A stretch of DNA of 64,000 nt from Brevibacillus choshinensis (GTDB lineage Bacteria > Bacillota > Bacilli > Brevibacillales > Brevibacillaceae). Made by a program: the position numbers and the translations under genes. Numbering within the stretch: the first letter of the stretch is position 1; every line of letters starts with the position of its first letter. The DNA is taken from assembly GCF_001420695.1 (NCBI RefSeq), contig NZ_LJJB01000007.1:145712-209711 (forward strand), in the 5' to 3' direction. The notes below the pieces were generated by a model that was given only the letters and a program-made list of their open reading frames with translations, did not search any database and was not told where the DNA came from. Below, in pieces: positions 42,826 through 50,983 of this stretch.

Positions 42826-42939
42826 TTCCTATGAATTGGTATTGTTTGGATAGAGATGTCCGTTTTTTACAATTGACGACAGCAGCAGTATGGGATCATA
42901 TAGGCTACATAGTGCAATCAACTGATAAGGAGGTAATGG

Positions 42940-43848
42940 ATGAAATACCTTGATCAAAGCGGCTTGGAGACGGCACGGCAGTTCATGAAGCATCGAGCAA
43001 GACCACTCGAACAAGCGATTTATGAATATGCGTTCGAATCTGGTTCCGACGAAAAGGTGTTGAAGGAGCTCTCAGCATTTCAAAATCCGGACGGAGGATT
43101 TGGCCACGGATTGGAGCCCGATCTGCGTTGCAAGGAATCGTCTGCTTTGGCAACGACTCGTGCCCTCGAAATAGTGGGACGCATGCCTTTGTCCGATGAG
43201 AGAGCCGGAATGATTCGTAAGGCGCTTACTTACTTTGTTCATTCTTATCGGGAAGATCGGCGGGGATGGGACATCATACCCCCAGAAGCAGAAAGTGCTC
43301 CACGTGCAGTCTGGTGGAAATATGGCGTCTTTGCAGAAAACTGGGGGAACCCGAATGCGCAGATCATTGCTTTCTTTTTGGACCACCGCATGCTGGTTCC
43401 CTATGAGAAACTCGATGATCTTGTACAATCTGCAATTGATTATTTCCTCAACGAATGTGATGTAGAGGAAATGCATGAGCTGTTTTGTTACTTGCAATTG
43501 ATGGAGCGCCTCGATGAATCACAGCAAGCATTACTGGATGGAAAGATGCTACGCTTTCTCGACAATTGTATTCCCTCGGATCCACAACAAAGGGAAGGAT
43601 ATGGAGCAGAACCGTTGCAGGCGGCCGACTCTCCAACATCAAGATATTATCCGAAATATGCAAGCTTGATTCCAGATGAGCTGGACAGACTGATTGGCAA
43701 ACAAGGCGAGGACGGAGCATGGGCACCCAACTGGACATGGTACCAATACGAAGAAGAATGGCAACAGGCAAAAGAAGAATGGAAAGGCATACTCACTTTA
43801 CAATCTTTGCGGACGCTACAAAATTATGACCGGTTATTTCCTATTTGA
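42940..43848 (+). CDS. terpene cyclase-like alpha/alpha-toroid protein
   Basis: This 302-residue protein has the sequence style of prenyltransferase/squalene-cyclase toroids: FQNPDGGFGHGLEPDLR near residue 48 (a QW-like repeat), ALATTRALEIVGRM, and a second repeat near the end, KQGEDGAWAPNWTWYQYEEEW. No DxDD or DCTAE cyclisation motif is seen, so it may be an enzyme of another type or a non-catalytic protein. It is probably cytosolic. The VOC gene follows 20 bp later and may be co-transcribed. Confidence 0.7.
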   Translation: MKYLDQSGLETARQFMKHRARPLEQAIYEYAFESGSDEKVLKELSAFQNPDGGFGHGLEPDLRCKESSALATTRALEIVGRMPLSDERAGMIRKALTYFVHSYREDRRGWDIIPPEAESAPRAVWWKYGVFAENWGNPNAQIIAFFLDHRMLVPYEKLDDLVQSAIDYFLNECDVEEMHELFCYLQLMERLDESQQALLDGKMLRFLDNCIPSDPQQREGYGAEPLQAADSPTSRYYPKYASLIPDELDRLIGKQGEDGAWAPNWTWYQYEEEWQQAKEEWKGILTLQSLRTLQNYDRLFPI

Positions 43849-43868
43849 AAGGGAGGTCAAGTCTCGTT

Positions 43869-44291
43869 ATGAAACCACGTATTACCGTGCTGACATTGGG
43901 CGTAGATGATTTGGAAAGATCGTTGAGATTCTATCGCGACGGACTAGGGCTCCCTACGGAAGGGATTGTCGGGCAAGAATTTGATCACGGTGCAGTTGCT
44001 TTTTTCGATTTGCAAGCGGGGGTGAAGCTCGCGATCTGGAATCGCAAGGATCTTGCCTATGAAACAAAGGTACCTCTGGCAGCCCCAAGCCCGACCGAAC
44101 TTACGATTGGGCACAATGTCGGGAGCAAAGTGGAAGTGGATCAAGTGATGGAAGAGGCCAAAAAAGCCGGAGCGACGATCACAGATCCGGCACACGATAC
44201 TTTCTGGGGTGGATACTCAGGCCATTTCCAAGATCCGGATGGACATTTGTGGGAAGTAGTCTGGAATCCTGCATGGGAGATCAACGATTGA
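43869..44291 (+). CDS. VOC (glyoxalase-fold) family protein
   Basis: ATG 43869 (MKPRITVLTLGVDDL) follows GGGAGG; an upstream frame adds eight residues. The 140-residue protein has two beta-alpha-beta-beta-beta halves: LGVDDLERSLRFYRDGLGLP and DPDGHLWEVVWNP. Candidate metal residues are the H in EFDHGAVAFFD and the E in WEVVW. VOC enzymes include glyoxalases, dioxygenases and antibiotic-resistance proteins; the substrate here is unknown. A decayed paralogue lies at 23661-23986. Confidence 0.88.
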   Translation: MKPRITVLTLGVDDLERSLRFYRDGLGLPTEGIVGQEFDHGAVAFFDLQAGVKLAIWNRKDLAYETKVPLAAPSPTELTIGHNVGSKVEVDQVMEEAKKAGATITDPAHDTFWGGYSGHFQDPDGHLWEVVWNPAWEIND

Positions 44292-44314
44292 CAGTTTCTT
44301 TATAGGATCATGAC

Positions 44315-44345
44315 GACCCTTGCCACATATGGAGGGTCTTTTTGT
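44315..44345 (+). terminator. terminator after the VOC gene
   Basis: GACCCT 44315-44320 pairs with AGGGTC 44333-44338 and is followed by TTTTT. Confidence 0.8.
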
Positions 44346-44441
44346 CGTTAAGGAATAGGCAACGAATTGCTTTGACATGAATGGATCTTCCCATTTACAG
44401 GAAGTCTATACCCGATAGGAAAACAACGTAGGAGGGATAAA

Positions 44442-44915
44442 ATGAGAAACATCAAAGTCTTACTTACCATCTGCTTCATCCTGACATTTGGATTCGCAAC
44501 ATATCAACCGGCGGATGCGGCTAAACCAGTAAAAGAGCAGTCAGAGACATCGATTCCGATGCTTGCCAGCCTAAGCCAAATTTCTGCCAATCAGCTACAG
44601 GTTACCTATGACCAGCCCGTAGATCAGGCGAAAGGAATGGATCCGAAAAATTATTGGATCCAGAGTACAACCGAGCAAACGCCTACCAATATCGCAACAC
44701 TCGGGATGAATGACAAGGTGAACAACAGCAATTCGTTGACTGCTGAGAAGGTTGCGATTCAAGCATCGGGCAACAATGGACAGAGCTTTGTATTGACCTT
44801 TCAACAAAACATCGCTAAAGGAAAATCCTTTAAGATGATTATTTGCTACGTAACGAGACCGGGCGCACCGCCATACAGCGGAGATAACGGGTCGGCTACT
44901 TTTATCGGTAAATAG
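44442..44915 (+). CDS. small secreted protein with Ig-like features, unknown
   Basis: I do not recognise this 157-residue protein. ATG follows AGGAGGGAT. A clear signal peptide (about 1-26: KVLLTICFILTFGFATYQPADAA) is followed by a beta-rich domain: ASLSQISANQLQVTYDQPVD, KNYWIQSTTEQTP, SFVLTFQQNIAKGKSFKMIICYV (parts quoted). Such domains resemble Ig-like SbsA-type modules. It ends FIGK without a membrane anchor. The gene stands alone with its own terminator at 44928. Confidence 0.75.
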   Translation: MRNIKVLLTICFILTFGFATYQPADAAKPVKEQSETSIPMLASLSQISANQLQVTYDQPVDQAKGMDPKNYWIQSTTEQTPTNIATLGMNDKVNNSNSLTAEKVAIQASGNNGQSFVLTFQQNIAKGKSFKMIICYVTRPGAPPYSGDNGSATFIGK

Positions 44916-44927
44916 GGACGTAACATA

Positions 44928-44968
44928 GCATGGAGTAGACCGTGTACGAGGGTTCTCCATGCCTTTTT
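44928..44968. terminator. terminator after the secreted-protein gene
   Basis: GCATGGAG 44928-44935 pairs with CTCCATGC 44955-44962 and is followed by TTTTT. Confidence 0.85.
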
Positions 44969-44981
44969 ATGTGGAGGAAGT

Positions 44982-45809
44982 TCAAGGGAGAGTAGCTGTG
45001 GAAATAAACGGTCTGATGCTTTCTTTCAGGGATGCGGTTGGGTGGCCGATTAGTTGTTCCAAATCATTTGAGATGGTGGATGTCTGAATCTTACCTAAAA
45101 ATCCAAAGATCCAATGCTGCATGGCAGGGTCTTCCTGTAGAGAAATAGGCTTACCAGTCAGCTCAGACAAGGCCGATGTCAACTCAGGAAAGGTCCAGGG
45201 GTGGGTGGAAGTAAGCTCATAACTTTTGTGCTGATGTCGATCCGGCTCCGAAAGAACAGCCGCAATTCCCAAAGCAAGATCCAGACGGGAGACCGAGTTG
45301 AACATCCAATCCCCAGGGGAAACACGTAGGAAGCCTTTCGTGATCGCTGTCTGTAGATCAAGTGCTGCGACAAAATCGGTATACAAGGCATTACGGAAAA
45401 ACGTATGGGGAATACCCGTAGAAAGAATGGCTCGTTCCGTAGCCAAATGGAGATGGGTAAGCGAGAGGGAGCTTTTCTCAAGAAAAGCGAAGCTCGTGTA
45501 CATGAAATGCCCCACATTCGATTTATTCGCTGCTTCGATAACACGGGAATGCTGTTGGAAACGCGTATGATCATCTTGGTGTGAGCTTGAAATGAGTAAC
45601 AGGTGAGAGGCTCCCACAAGCGCTTGATCAAGGGAATCAGGTTGATCGTAGTCGCAGTACCGAACGTCGACGCCGATCTCCTTGTATTCCTGCATGCTTT
45701 GAGGATCACGGACACAAGCGACGACTTGACTTGCGGGAACTTTCTTCAAGAGCTGATGGATGATGAGCCTTCCGAGCTTACCATTGGCACCTGTAATCGC
45801 TATAAGCAT
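44982..45809 (-). CDS. NmrA-like NAD(P)H-binding oxidoreductase
   Basis: This 275-residue protein is an atypical SDR of the NmrA/QOR2-like kind: the nucleotide loop is ITGANGKLGRL at residues 5-15, with VVACVRD, ASHLLLISSSHQDDHTRFQQHSRVIEAA and the YTSFAF motif (parts quoted). The canonical YxxxK is not obvious, so it may be a quinone reductase or redox sensor. An 18-bp palindrome upstream, of the MarR-operator style, suggests repression by a MarR protein, but only a MarR remnant lies beside it. Confidence 0.88.
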   Translation of the reverse strand: MLIAITGANGKLGRLIIHQLLKKVPASQVVACVRDPQSMQEYKEIGVDVRYCDYDQPDSLDQALVGASHLLLISSSHQDDHTRFQQHSRVIEAANKSNVGHFMYTSFAFLEKSSLSLTHLHLATERAILSTGIPHTFFRNALYTDFVAALDLQTAITKGFLRVSPGDWMFNSVSRLDLALGIAAVLSEPDRHQHKSYELTSTHPWTFPELTSALSELTGKPISLQEDPAMQHWIFGFLGKIQTSTISNDLEQLIGHPTASLKESIRPFISTATLP

Positions 45810-45837
45810 GTAAGATCAGCCTTTCTCAAGGGGAATT

Positions 45838-45855
45838 TAGTTAAGCCCTTAACTA
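45838..45855. promoter_or_regulatory. 18-bp palindromic operator, MarR-like
   Basis: TAGTTAAG-CC-CTTAACTA is a perfect palindrome 29 bp upstream of the NmrA gene start. It is like known MarR-family boxes (TAGTTAG..CTAACTA) in style. The neighbouring MarR remnant is broken, so the regulator may be elsewhere. Confidence 0.6.
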
Positions 45856-45874
45856 TTAAGATATAACGATTGGA

Positions 45875-46030
45875 TTACCCCCTTTTCAATTTTTGTAATA
45901 AAGACAGTAGTTGGTTCAGCTCGCGCTCATCTAGCGCTTTCATATTTGCTTTGCTAACCTGAATTCGTTGGGCGAGCATTGACGGGAGGAGGGAACCGCC
46001 TTCCTTCATGATCTCAACCAAGGTACGAAT
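45875..46030 (-). pseudogene. C-terminal remnant of a MarR-family regulator
   Basis: The protein end TLVEIMKEGGSLLPSMLAQ...ALDERELNQLLSLLQKLKRG matches the wing and last dimer helix of MarR proteins. The preceding reading frame up to 46165 is unrelated (FTRHTARAHAFSGACMCLFGH) and no DNA-binding helices remain. It is most likely a truncated regulator next to its intact operator. Confidence 0.6.
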
Positions 46031-46145
46031 GCGCGCACAAGCATACGAGAAGAGCTGCTCCGGAAGGGTACGGCAACCTTCATGACCAAAAAGACACATG
46101 CACGCCCCCGAGAATGCATGGGCACGTGCGGTGTGTCTTGTGAAA

Positions 46146-46550
46146 TTACGCTCCAGTTTCCTCAAATCTTTTTATCCGTGCCCCTATTTCATCCCGAACA
46201 CGTTGAAACTCCGCCCATTCTTTGCCAGCCGGGTCGTCAAATCCCCAATGGACCCGTTTTACTTGAGGAGGTGTTGTGGGACAAATAGAATCTGCATGGC
46301 TGCATAACGTTACGACGAGATCTGCTCTGTTTAGAATGTCAGAATCAATGATATCTGATGTTTGGTCGGAAATGTCTATTCCCACTTCTAGCATCGCTCG
46401 TACAGCATTCGGATTTACTCCGTGGGCTTCGATCCCAGCTGAAAGGACATTCCACGCGTCACCTAAGTATTTCTTTCCCCATCCTTCCGCCATCTGGCTA
46501 CGGCAAGAATTTCCTGTGCATAAGAAGTAAATGGTTTTTTTGTTTTCCAT
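46146..46550 (-). CDS. arsC: arsenate reductase, thioredoxin-coupled
   Basis: ArsC reduces arsenate to arsenite using a cysteine relay and thioredoxin. The 134-residue protein has the low-molecular-weight phosphatase fold: C11-TGNSC-R (nucleophile Cys and Arg in CTGNSCRS near residue 11), then the two relay cysteines in [11 protein letters not shown] near 82 and 89. It is last in the arsR-arsI-acr3-arsC unit and supplies the arsenite that Acr3 exports. It ends near the MarR remnant. Confidence 0.96.
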   Translation of the reverse strand: MENKKTIYFLCTGNSCRSQMAEGWGKKYLGDAWNVLSAGIEAHGVNPNAVRAMLEVGIDISDQTSDIIDSDILNRADLVVTLCSHADSICPTTPPQVKRVHWGFDDPAGKEWAEFQRVRDEIGARIKRFEETGA

Positions 46551-46572
46551 GGTGGAGTCTCCTTATTCAAAA

Positions 46573-47616
46573 TCATGTTGGTGATTTGTCGGAAAAGTAC
46601 TTGCGTTTGAACCATAAGGCAACATGGACCAAAGCAATCATTACGGGAACTTCAACAAGAGGACCGATGACGGCAGCAAAGGCGGCACCAGAGTGGATAC
46701 CAAATACACCGACTGCCACAGCGATTGCCAATTCAAAGTTATTACTGCCTGCGGTAAACGCAAGGGTCGTTGTAACCGAATAGCTTGAACCGATTCTCTT
46801 CCCCATGAAAAAAGAGAGAAAGAACATCAAGATGAAATAAATGAGGAGGGGAATCGCGATGCGCACGACATCGAGCGGTACACTCACAATGCTTTCACCT
46901 TTGATGGAGAACATGACAACGATGGTAAACAGCAAGGCGATCAGTGTGATCGGACTTATTTTGGGGATGAACACTTTTTCATACCAATGTCTGCCTCTTG
47001 CTTTTACCAGAGTGTAGCGAGTGAGCATCCCTGCAAGAAAGGGAATCCCCAAGTATATGAACACCGATTTTGCCACTTCTGCCATCGTTATGGTAACGAC
47101 CGCGCCCTGGATGCCAAGCCATTCCGGAATCAAGGTAACAAAGACATAAGCGTACACAGAAAAGAAAAGCATTTGAAACACTGAATTAAATGCTACCAGA
47201 CCGGCCGCATACTCTGTATCTCCTTTTGCTAGGTCATTCCAAACAATAACCATGGCAATGCAGCGTGCCAAACCAATCATGATGAGCCCGACCATATATT
47301 CCGGTTTATCTGGCAAGAAAAGGATCGCTAACAAAAACATCAAAATAGGGCCGATCACCCAGTTTTGGAGAAGTGACAGTAAAAGAACCTTCTTGTCTGT
47401 GAATACACGTCCCATCTCCTCATACCGAACCTTTGCTAATGGGGGGTACATCATCAGAATTAAACCAATGGCTAGGGGGATAGATGTCGTGCCGATTTGT
47501 AAGTGATTCAACCCGCTCGTAAAAGTCGGAAAGAAAGTCCCTACCGTAATCCCTATAGCCATAGCAAGAAAAATCCAAAGGGTCAAGAATCGATCTAAAA
47601 AGGATAGTCGTTTCAT
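46573..47616 (-). CDS. arsenite efflux transporter, ACR3 family
   Basis: This 347-residue inner-membrane protein pumps arsenite out using the proton gradient. It has ten predicted helices and the ACR3 signatures [43 protein letters not shown] (with the conserved Cys) and [20 protein letters not shown] (parts quoted). It is not the ArsB type. It lies between arsI and arsC, with 18 bp and 22 bp spacing, so the genes form one operon. Confidence 0.95.
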   Translation of the reverse strand: MKRLSFLDRFLTLWIFLAMAIGITVGTFFPTFTSGLNHLQIGTTSIPLAIGLILMMYPPLAKVRYEEMGRVFTDKKVLLLSLLQNWVIGPILMFLLAILFLPDKPEYMVGLIMIGLARCIAMVIVWNDLAKGDTEYAAGLVAFNSVFQMLFFSVYAYVFVTLIPEWLGIQGAVVTITMAEVAKSVFIYLGIPFLAGMLTRYTLVKARGRHWYEKVFIPKISPITLIALLFTIVVMFSIKGESIVSVPLDVVRIAIPLLIYFILMFFLSFFMGKRIGSSYSVTTTLAFTAGSNNFELAIAVAVGVFGIHSGAAFAAVIGPLVEVPVMIALVHVALWFKRKYFSDKSPT

Positions 47617-47634
47617 GATGCGCTCCTTTTGGCC

Positions 47635-48069
47635 TTAACAGCAAGTATTCTTGCGTTCATTTGAATCTACACAGCAGGATGTGGATTCGCTTTTAGAAAC
47701 GTCACTGTCAGCCTTCGTGTAAAAAAACTCCCACTCATTACCGTCTGGATCCGTGACCCAAAATTTATCCTGTACTGCATAACAACATGTGGTATCCATT
47801 TCGTCACGTGCGAAAAAGCCTTCTTTTTCTAGGCGTTCTTTGTGAGCCACAATCTCTTCAGTGCTTTCAACCTGAAATCCAAAGTGATTTACTTGATTTC
47901 CACTCACGGCGTCCTGAACGTTCAACGTAAAGTTTAGCCCGGGACTTTCTAGCAAAAACTTGGCATAATCCATCTTTACCTTTACAGGATTTACTCCGAA
48001 TACTTTTTGATAAAACGCGATGGACTTCTCCAGATCGGTTACGTTGATTCCCACATGAACATATTTCAT
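47635..48069 (-). CDS. arsI: ArsI/CadI-type organoarsenical lyase
   Basis: ATG 48069 (MKYVHVGINVTDL) is chosen because GGGGAGGG lies just upstream. The 144-residue VOC-fold protein has the ArsI ligands: H5, H62 and E114, with the vicinal C95-C96 (DTTCCYAV). ArsI cleaves the C-As bond of trivalent methylarsenicals with Fe(II). CadI, a close relative, binds cadmium, so metal-binding alone is possible. Its Cys-rich tail (TSCCVDS...KNTCC) may bind thiophilic metals. An ArsR-type operator lies just upstream. Confidence 0.85.
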   Translation of the reverse strand: MKYVHVGINVTDLEKSIAFYQKVFGVNPVKVKMDYAKFLLESPGLNFTLNVQDAVSGNQVNHFGFQVESTEEIVAHKERLEKEGFFARDEMDTTCCYAVQDKFWVTDPDGNEWEFFYTKADSDVSKSESTSCCVDSNERKNTCC

Positions 48070-48104
48070 TGCTGAGCCCTCCCCTATTATTTTATGTAGC
48101 ATTC

Positions 48105-48120
48105 ATCAAAAAAAATTGAT
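48105..48120. promoter_or_regulatory. ArsR-type operator before arsI
   Basis: ATCAA-AAAAAA-TTGAT is a perfect 5-6-5 inverted repeat in the arsR-arsI gap, like ArsR boxes in other Bacillales. Confidence 0.7.
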
Positions 48121-48137
48121 ATAAGGCTCAAAAAAAT

Positions 48138-48452
48138 TTAACAGCAGCTACCTTTACCTGTTTTCCTGAAAATGCAGCAAAGCTCTTCCGATAACAGATG
48201 ATTCACTTCCTCATCATTTAAGTCGTAATAGCTCCATGTACCTTTTGTCTCTTTCACAATCAGGTTGGCGTCCAGCAAAATCTTGAGATGATAAGACAGC
48301 TTGGATTGCGGCATATCAAATACTTCTGTCAGGTCGCACACGCATGTTTTCCCTCTCTGACAGAGCTCATACATAATCTCAAGACGTTTCTGATCAGCGA
48401 GAGCTTTGAATTTCTTCTCATATTGCTCCAATCTCTGCTTCATGTCGTTCAT
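48138..48452 (-). CDS. arsR: ArsR-family arsenic-responsive repressor
   Basis: ATG 48452 (MNDMKQRLEQYEKK) is preferred, with GAGGT upstream. The 104-residue protein is a winged-helix repressor: FKALADQKRLEIMYELCQRGKTCVCDLTEVFDMPQSKLSYHLKIL (quoted in part). The CxC in TCVCDL of the recognition helix region is the classical arsenite-binding site. A second Cys pair ends the protein (GKGSCC). It leads the ars unit and binds at the ATCAA-N6-TTGAT boxes at 48470 and 48105. Confidence 0.95.
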   Translation of the reverse strand: MNDMKQRLEQYEKKFKALADQKRLEIMYELCQRGKTCVCDLTEVFDMPQSKLSYHLKILLDANLIVKETKGTWSYYDLNDEEVNHLLSEELCCIFRKTGKGSCC

Positions 48453-48469
48453 TGTATATAACCTCATTC

Positions 48470-48485
48470 ATCAACTTTTTTTGAT
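48470..48485. promoter_or_regulatory. ArsR-type operator before arsR
   Basis: ATCAA-CTTTTT-TTGAT is a 5-6-5 inverted repeat 18 bp before the arsR start, so arsR probably represses its own promoter. Confidence 0.75.
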
Positions 48486-48573
48486 GTGTTTATTATAAGC
48501 ATGGTTTCGTGGAAGATGCAATCATGAAATCAAAAGTGAGATTATGCTATTTTGTAAGTTGGAGGAGGGGGAC

Positions 48574-48609
48574 CAAAAAAGCGCAGCTACTTCGGCTGCG
48601 CTTCTTTCG
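48574..48609 (-). terminator. terminator of the cyclase gene
   Basis: AAGCGCAGC 48579-48587 pairs with GCTGCGCTT 48595-48603. On the minus strand it is followed by a T run, 12 bp after the cyclase stop. Confidence 0.85.
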
Positions 48610-48620
48610 TATGAGAAGGA

Positions 48621-49358
48621 TCAAGGCAAAATCGCGAACGACCGCACCGGAAATCCGGAAGCTTTTTCCGGTTTCGGAACGATATTGACGATGATAGCCC
48701 CCTTGGGTGGAAGCTGGTCAAGGTTGGTCAAAAGCTCGACTTGGTATGTGTCTTGCTCGAGCACGTAATACTCGCCCAGCAAGGCTCCGTTTTTCTGATA
48801 GTCCAGACTTGCATCGGTATCAAACGTTTCGTGACCGACTGCTTTGATCTTTCGCTCTTCAAACAAAAATTGCAAGGCAGCGAGAGACCAACCGGGAGCG
48901 TGATTTTGGCCATCTGCGTCTTTGTTGTTAAACGCTTCGACATCTGGCCAGCGTTTGCTCCAATCCGTGCGAAGGGCAACGAATGTGCCTTCTTCGATCT
49001 CACCGTGTTCGGCTTCGAATTGCAGGATGTCTTCTACGCTAAGCGAGTAGTCGTTATTTTCTTCTGCTTCTTTTGATTTATCGATGACGACGAGTGGCAA
49101 TACCAGTTCCTTCAGCTCGATTTCGTCCAAGTAGCGCTTGCCCCGGACGAAGTGGATCGGTGCGTCCAGATGCGTGCCATATTGACCTGCAAAGGTAAAG
49201 CTTTGGGCAAAAAAGCCATCGTCATGACTGAACAAGGTCTTGAAAGTGGCACCATCAAAGGCAGAAAAATGCGGGGATTCTGGACCGAAAGTGTGTGTCA
49301 GATCGACCCATTGTTTTTCCTTCAGCAGCTTCAGGGCACGAAGCAATTCGTTCATCAT
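48621..49358 (-). CDS. cyclase family protein (KynB-like)
   Basis: This 245-residue metal hydrolase of the cyclase family has the signature QYGTHLDAPIHF near residue 59, with the H-x-GTH-x-D metal site, then LRTDWSKRW and VGHETFDTD. Family members include arylformamidases (KynB), and the substrate is often unknown in Bacillales. It is cytosolic. The first two codons are both ATG; either may start it. It is followed by the GNAT gene in the upstream direction and a terminator downstream. Confidence 0.88.
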   Translation of the reverse strand: MMNELLRALKLLKEKQWVDLTHTFGPESPHFSAFDGATFKTLFSHDDGFFAQSFTFAGQYGTHLDAPIHFVRGKRYLDEIELKELVLPLVVIDKSKEAEENNDYSLSVEDILQFEAEHGEIEEGTFVALRTDWSKRWPDVEAFNNKDADGQNHAPGWSLAALQFLFEERKIKAVGHETFDTDASLDYQKNGALLGEYYVLEQDTYQVELLTNLDQLPPKGAIIVNIVPKPEKASGFPVRSFAILP

Positions 49359-49366
49359 TGCTCACC

Positions 49367-49897
49367 TCATCTTGATTTTCGTAAAACCGTTATAAAGCCA
49401 TCCAAGATTTCATGACTGACGGAAAATCCTTTGCGCTTATAGAATTCCAGGGCGTCATTATTGCCATTTGAGACATAAATGAAGTAATCATCGACATCAT
49501 CAAATTGTTGCAGCCATTCCATTGACATGTGGAAAAGTTTCGATCCAACCCCGTACTGTCTATACTCTTCTTTTATGTAAAATTGCGATAAACAACCTGC
49601 GTTCTCCCTGTTAACAGAAGAGAGGTCAAAAAATGTAGCAAATGCGTTTGAGTAGGCTTCTTTAGGAGAGATGTTGGAATAGACATAACCTATGATTTTA
49701 TCTTCATCTTTCACTACCACAATATAATTGTGTAGGGCACTTTTTACAGAAGGAACCATCCGTGTGTCAAAGTTCATGCTGTCAAACAATTCGGGTCGTA
49801 TGCATGATCTTGACTTTTGAAAGACCATAAGTTCATTACATAGATCCCTGCAGTATTCGATGTCATCTTCCGATATGATTTCGTATTGCAAATCCAT
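49367..49897 (-). CDS. GNAT-family N-acetyltransferase
   Basis: This 176-residue protein has the GNAT core: IIGYVYSNIS, then the acetyl-CoA loop in QFYIKEEYRQYGVGSKLFHMSMEWLQQ (quoted in part) and the end NNDALEFYKRKGFSVSHEIL. The acceptor is unknown. GGGAGGG precedes the ATG. It lies 8 bp upstream of the cyclase gene on the same strand, so the two are probably co-transcribed. Confidence 0.9.
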   Translation of the reverse strand: MDLQYEIISEDDIEYCRDLCNELMVFQKSRSCIRPELFDSMNFDTRMVPSVKSALHNYIVVVKDEDKIIGYVYSNISPKEAYSNAFATFFDLSSVNRENAGCLSQFYIKEEYRQYGVGSKLFHMSMEWLQQFDDVDDYFIYVSNGNNDALEFYKRKGFSVSHEILDGFITVLRKSR

Positions 49898-50096
49898 AGC
49901 TATCCCTCCCTTTTCTCTATCATTCGATTTCCAGTATCAGGATTCCTACCTGTGTGAGCGCCAGTATCAATCATGACGTCATGTCAGGTAGAGGAGAAAA
50001 ACCGCAATCGAAAAGAAGCGTCTGCCTCTGATTTTTATTACGATGAACGTATAGCAAAAGGTGCGAGCTCGCTCGAAGAAAAGAGGAGGAAATACA

Positions 50097-50498
50097 GTGA
50101 GGGATACGATGTCAAAAGGCAAGCTTTGGACGGCACGAATCATGTCCGGACTGGTGATCTTGTTTATGTTGTTTGATAGCATCATGAAATTTGTCAAACC
50201 TGCTCCTGTTGTGGAAGGAACCTTGGAGCTTGGCTATTCCGAGCATCATATTGTGGTGATTGGCGCTCTCGGCTTACTGTCGACTCTGTTTTATCTGATT
50301 CCGCGTACTACTTTTTTCGGGGCTGTGTTACTGACAGGGTATTTTGGAGGCGTCATCGCAACCCATATTCGCATGGATGCCCCGTTGTTTACCCACACAT
50401 TATTCCCCGTGTATCTGGCTGTATTGATGTGGGGAGGCATTTGGCTAAGACATGAAAAAGTCCGCAAGCTCGTACCATTTGCAAAGAGTGAAGGGTGA
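50097..50498 (+). CDS. DoxX-like membrane protein
   Basis: The start is GTG 50097, seven bases after GAGGAGG; an earlier frame adds twelve residues. The 133-residue protein has four transmembrane helices (about 12-30, 50-68, 75-93 and 98-115) with GLVILFMLFDSIMKFVKPAPVVEG and TTFFGAVLLTGYFGGVIATHIRMDAPL (parts quoted), the DoxX-like pattern. DoxX proteins are linked to thiol redox balance or quinones. The gene stands alone before the T-box leader of leuA. Confidence 0.82.
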   Translation: MRDTMSKGKLWTARIMSGLVILFMLFDSIMKFVKPAPVVEGTLELGYSEHHIVVIGALGLLSTLFYLIPRTTFFGAVLLTGYFGGVIATHIRMDAPLFTHTLFPVYLAVLMWGGIWLRHEKVRKLVPFAKSEG

Positions 50499-50612
50499 TT
50501 GAGCGATGGGGGAAGTATACCTTGGGGCTATTAGGGACGAAGGTCTATCCGAATGGTGTTGTGGAAATGCATTATCAAAGAAATGAGTGATCACGGGTTT
50601 GGGAATAGGTGG

Positions 50613-50641
50613 TTGACAGCATCGAAATCATGACCTATAAT
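50613..50641 (+). promoter_or_regulatory. promoter of the leuA leader
   Basis: TTGACA 50613-50618 and TATAAT 50636-50641 are 17 nt apart, matching consensus perfectly. Confidence 0.8.
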
Positions 50642-50647
50642 TTGCAA

Positions 50648-50912
50648 TAATCTAATAATTAACTGTTGCGATTAGAAATAGTAGATCTGAATCGAACTTG
50701 CAGAGAGCCGTTGGTTGGTGCAAAACGGCAGTATCGATCATTTCGAACTCGTCTATGAACTGCTGCCTGACAATGTAGGGTAAGCCGGAATTCCACCGTT
50801 ACAGGGATAGATGGTGATGGCCATCGAAAGAGCTCATTTCGAATGAAATGAAGTAGAGTGGTACCGCGAGTTCAACCTCGCCTCTATACGTAGAGGCGGG
50901 GTTTTTTTAGTT
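50648..50912 (+). promoter_or_regulatory. T-box leader of leuA, leucine-type
   Basis: The conserved T-box stretch AGAGTGGTACCGCGAG is at 50855-50870. The terminator hairpin CCTCGCCTCTA (50876-50886) pairs with TAGAGGCGGGG (50891-50901) and is followed by TTTTTTT. A candidate leucine specifier CTC lies at 50748-50750. Low Leu-tRNA charging should turn leuA on. Confidence 0.88.
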
Positions 50913-50983
50913 GGCTAAAGTGCGGGTTTAACCAACCCCGCTTGAACATATAGATAACCAGTACTGTGGAGGAGGAATGGAAG

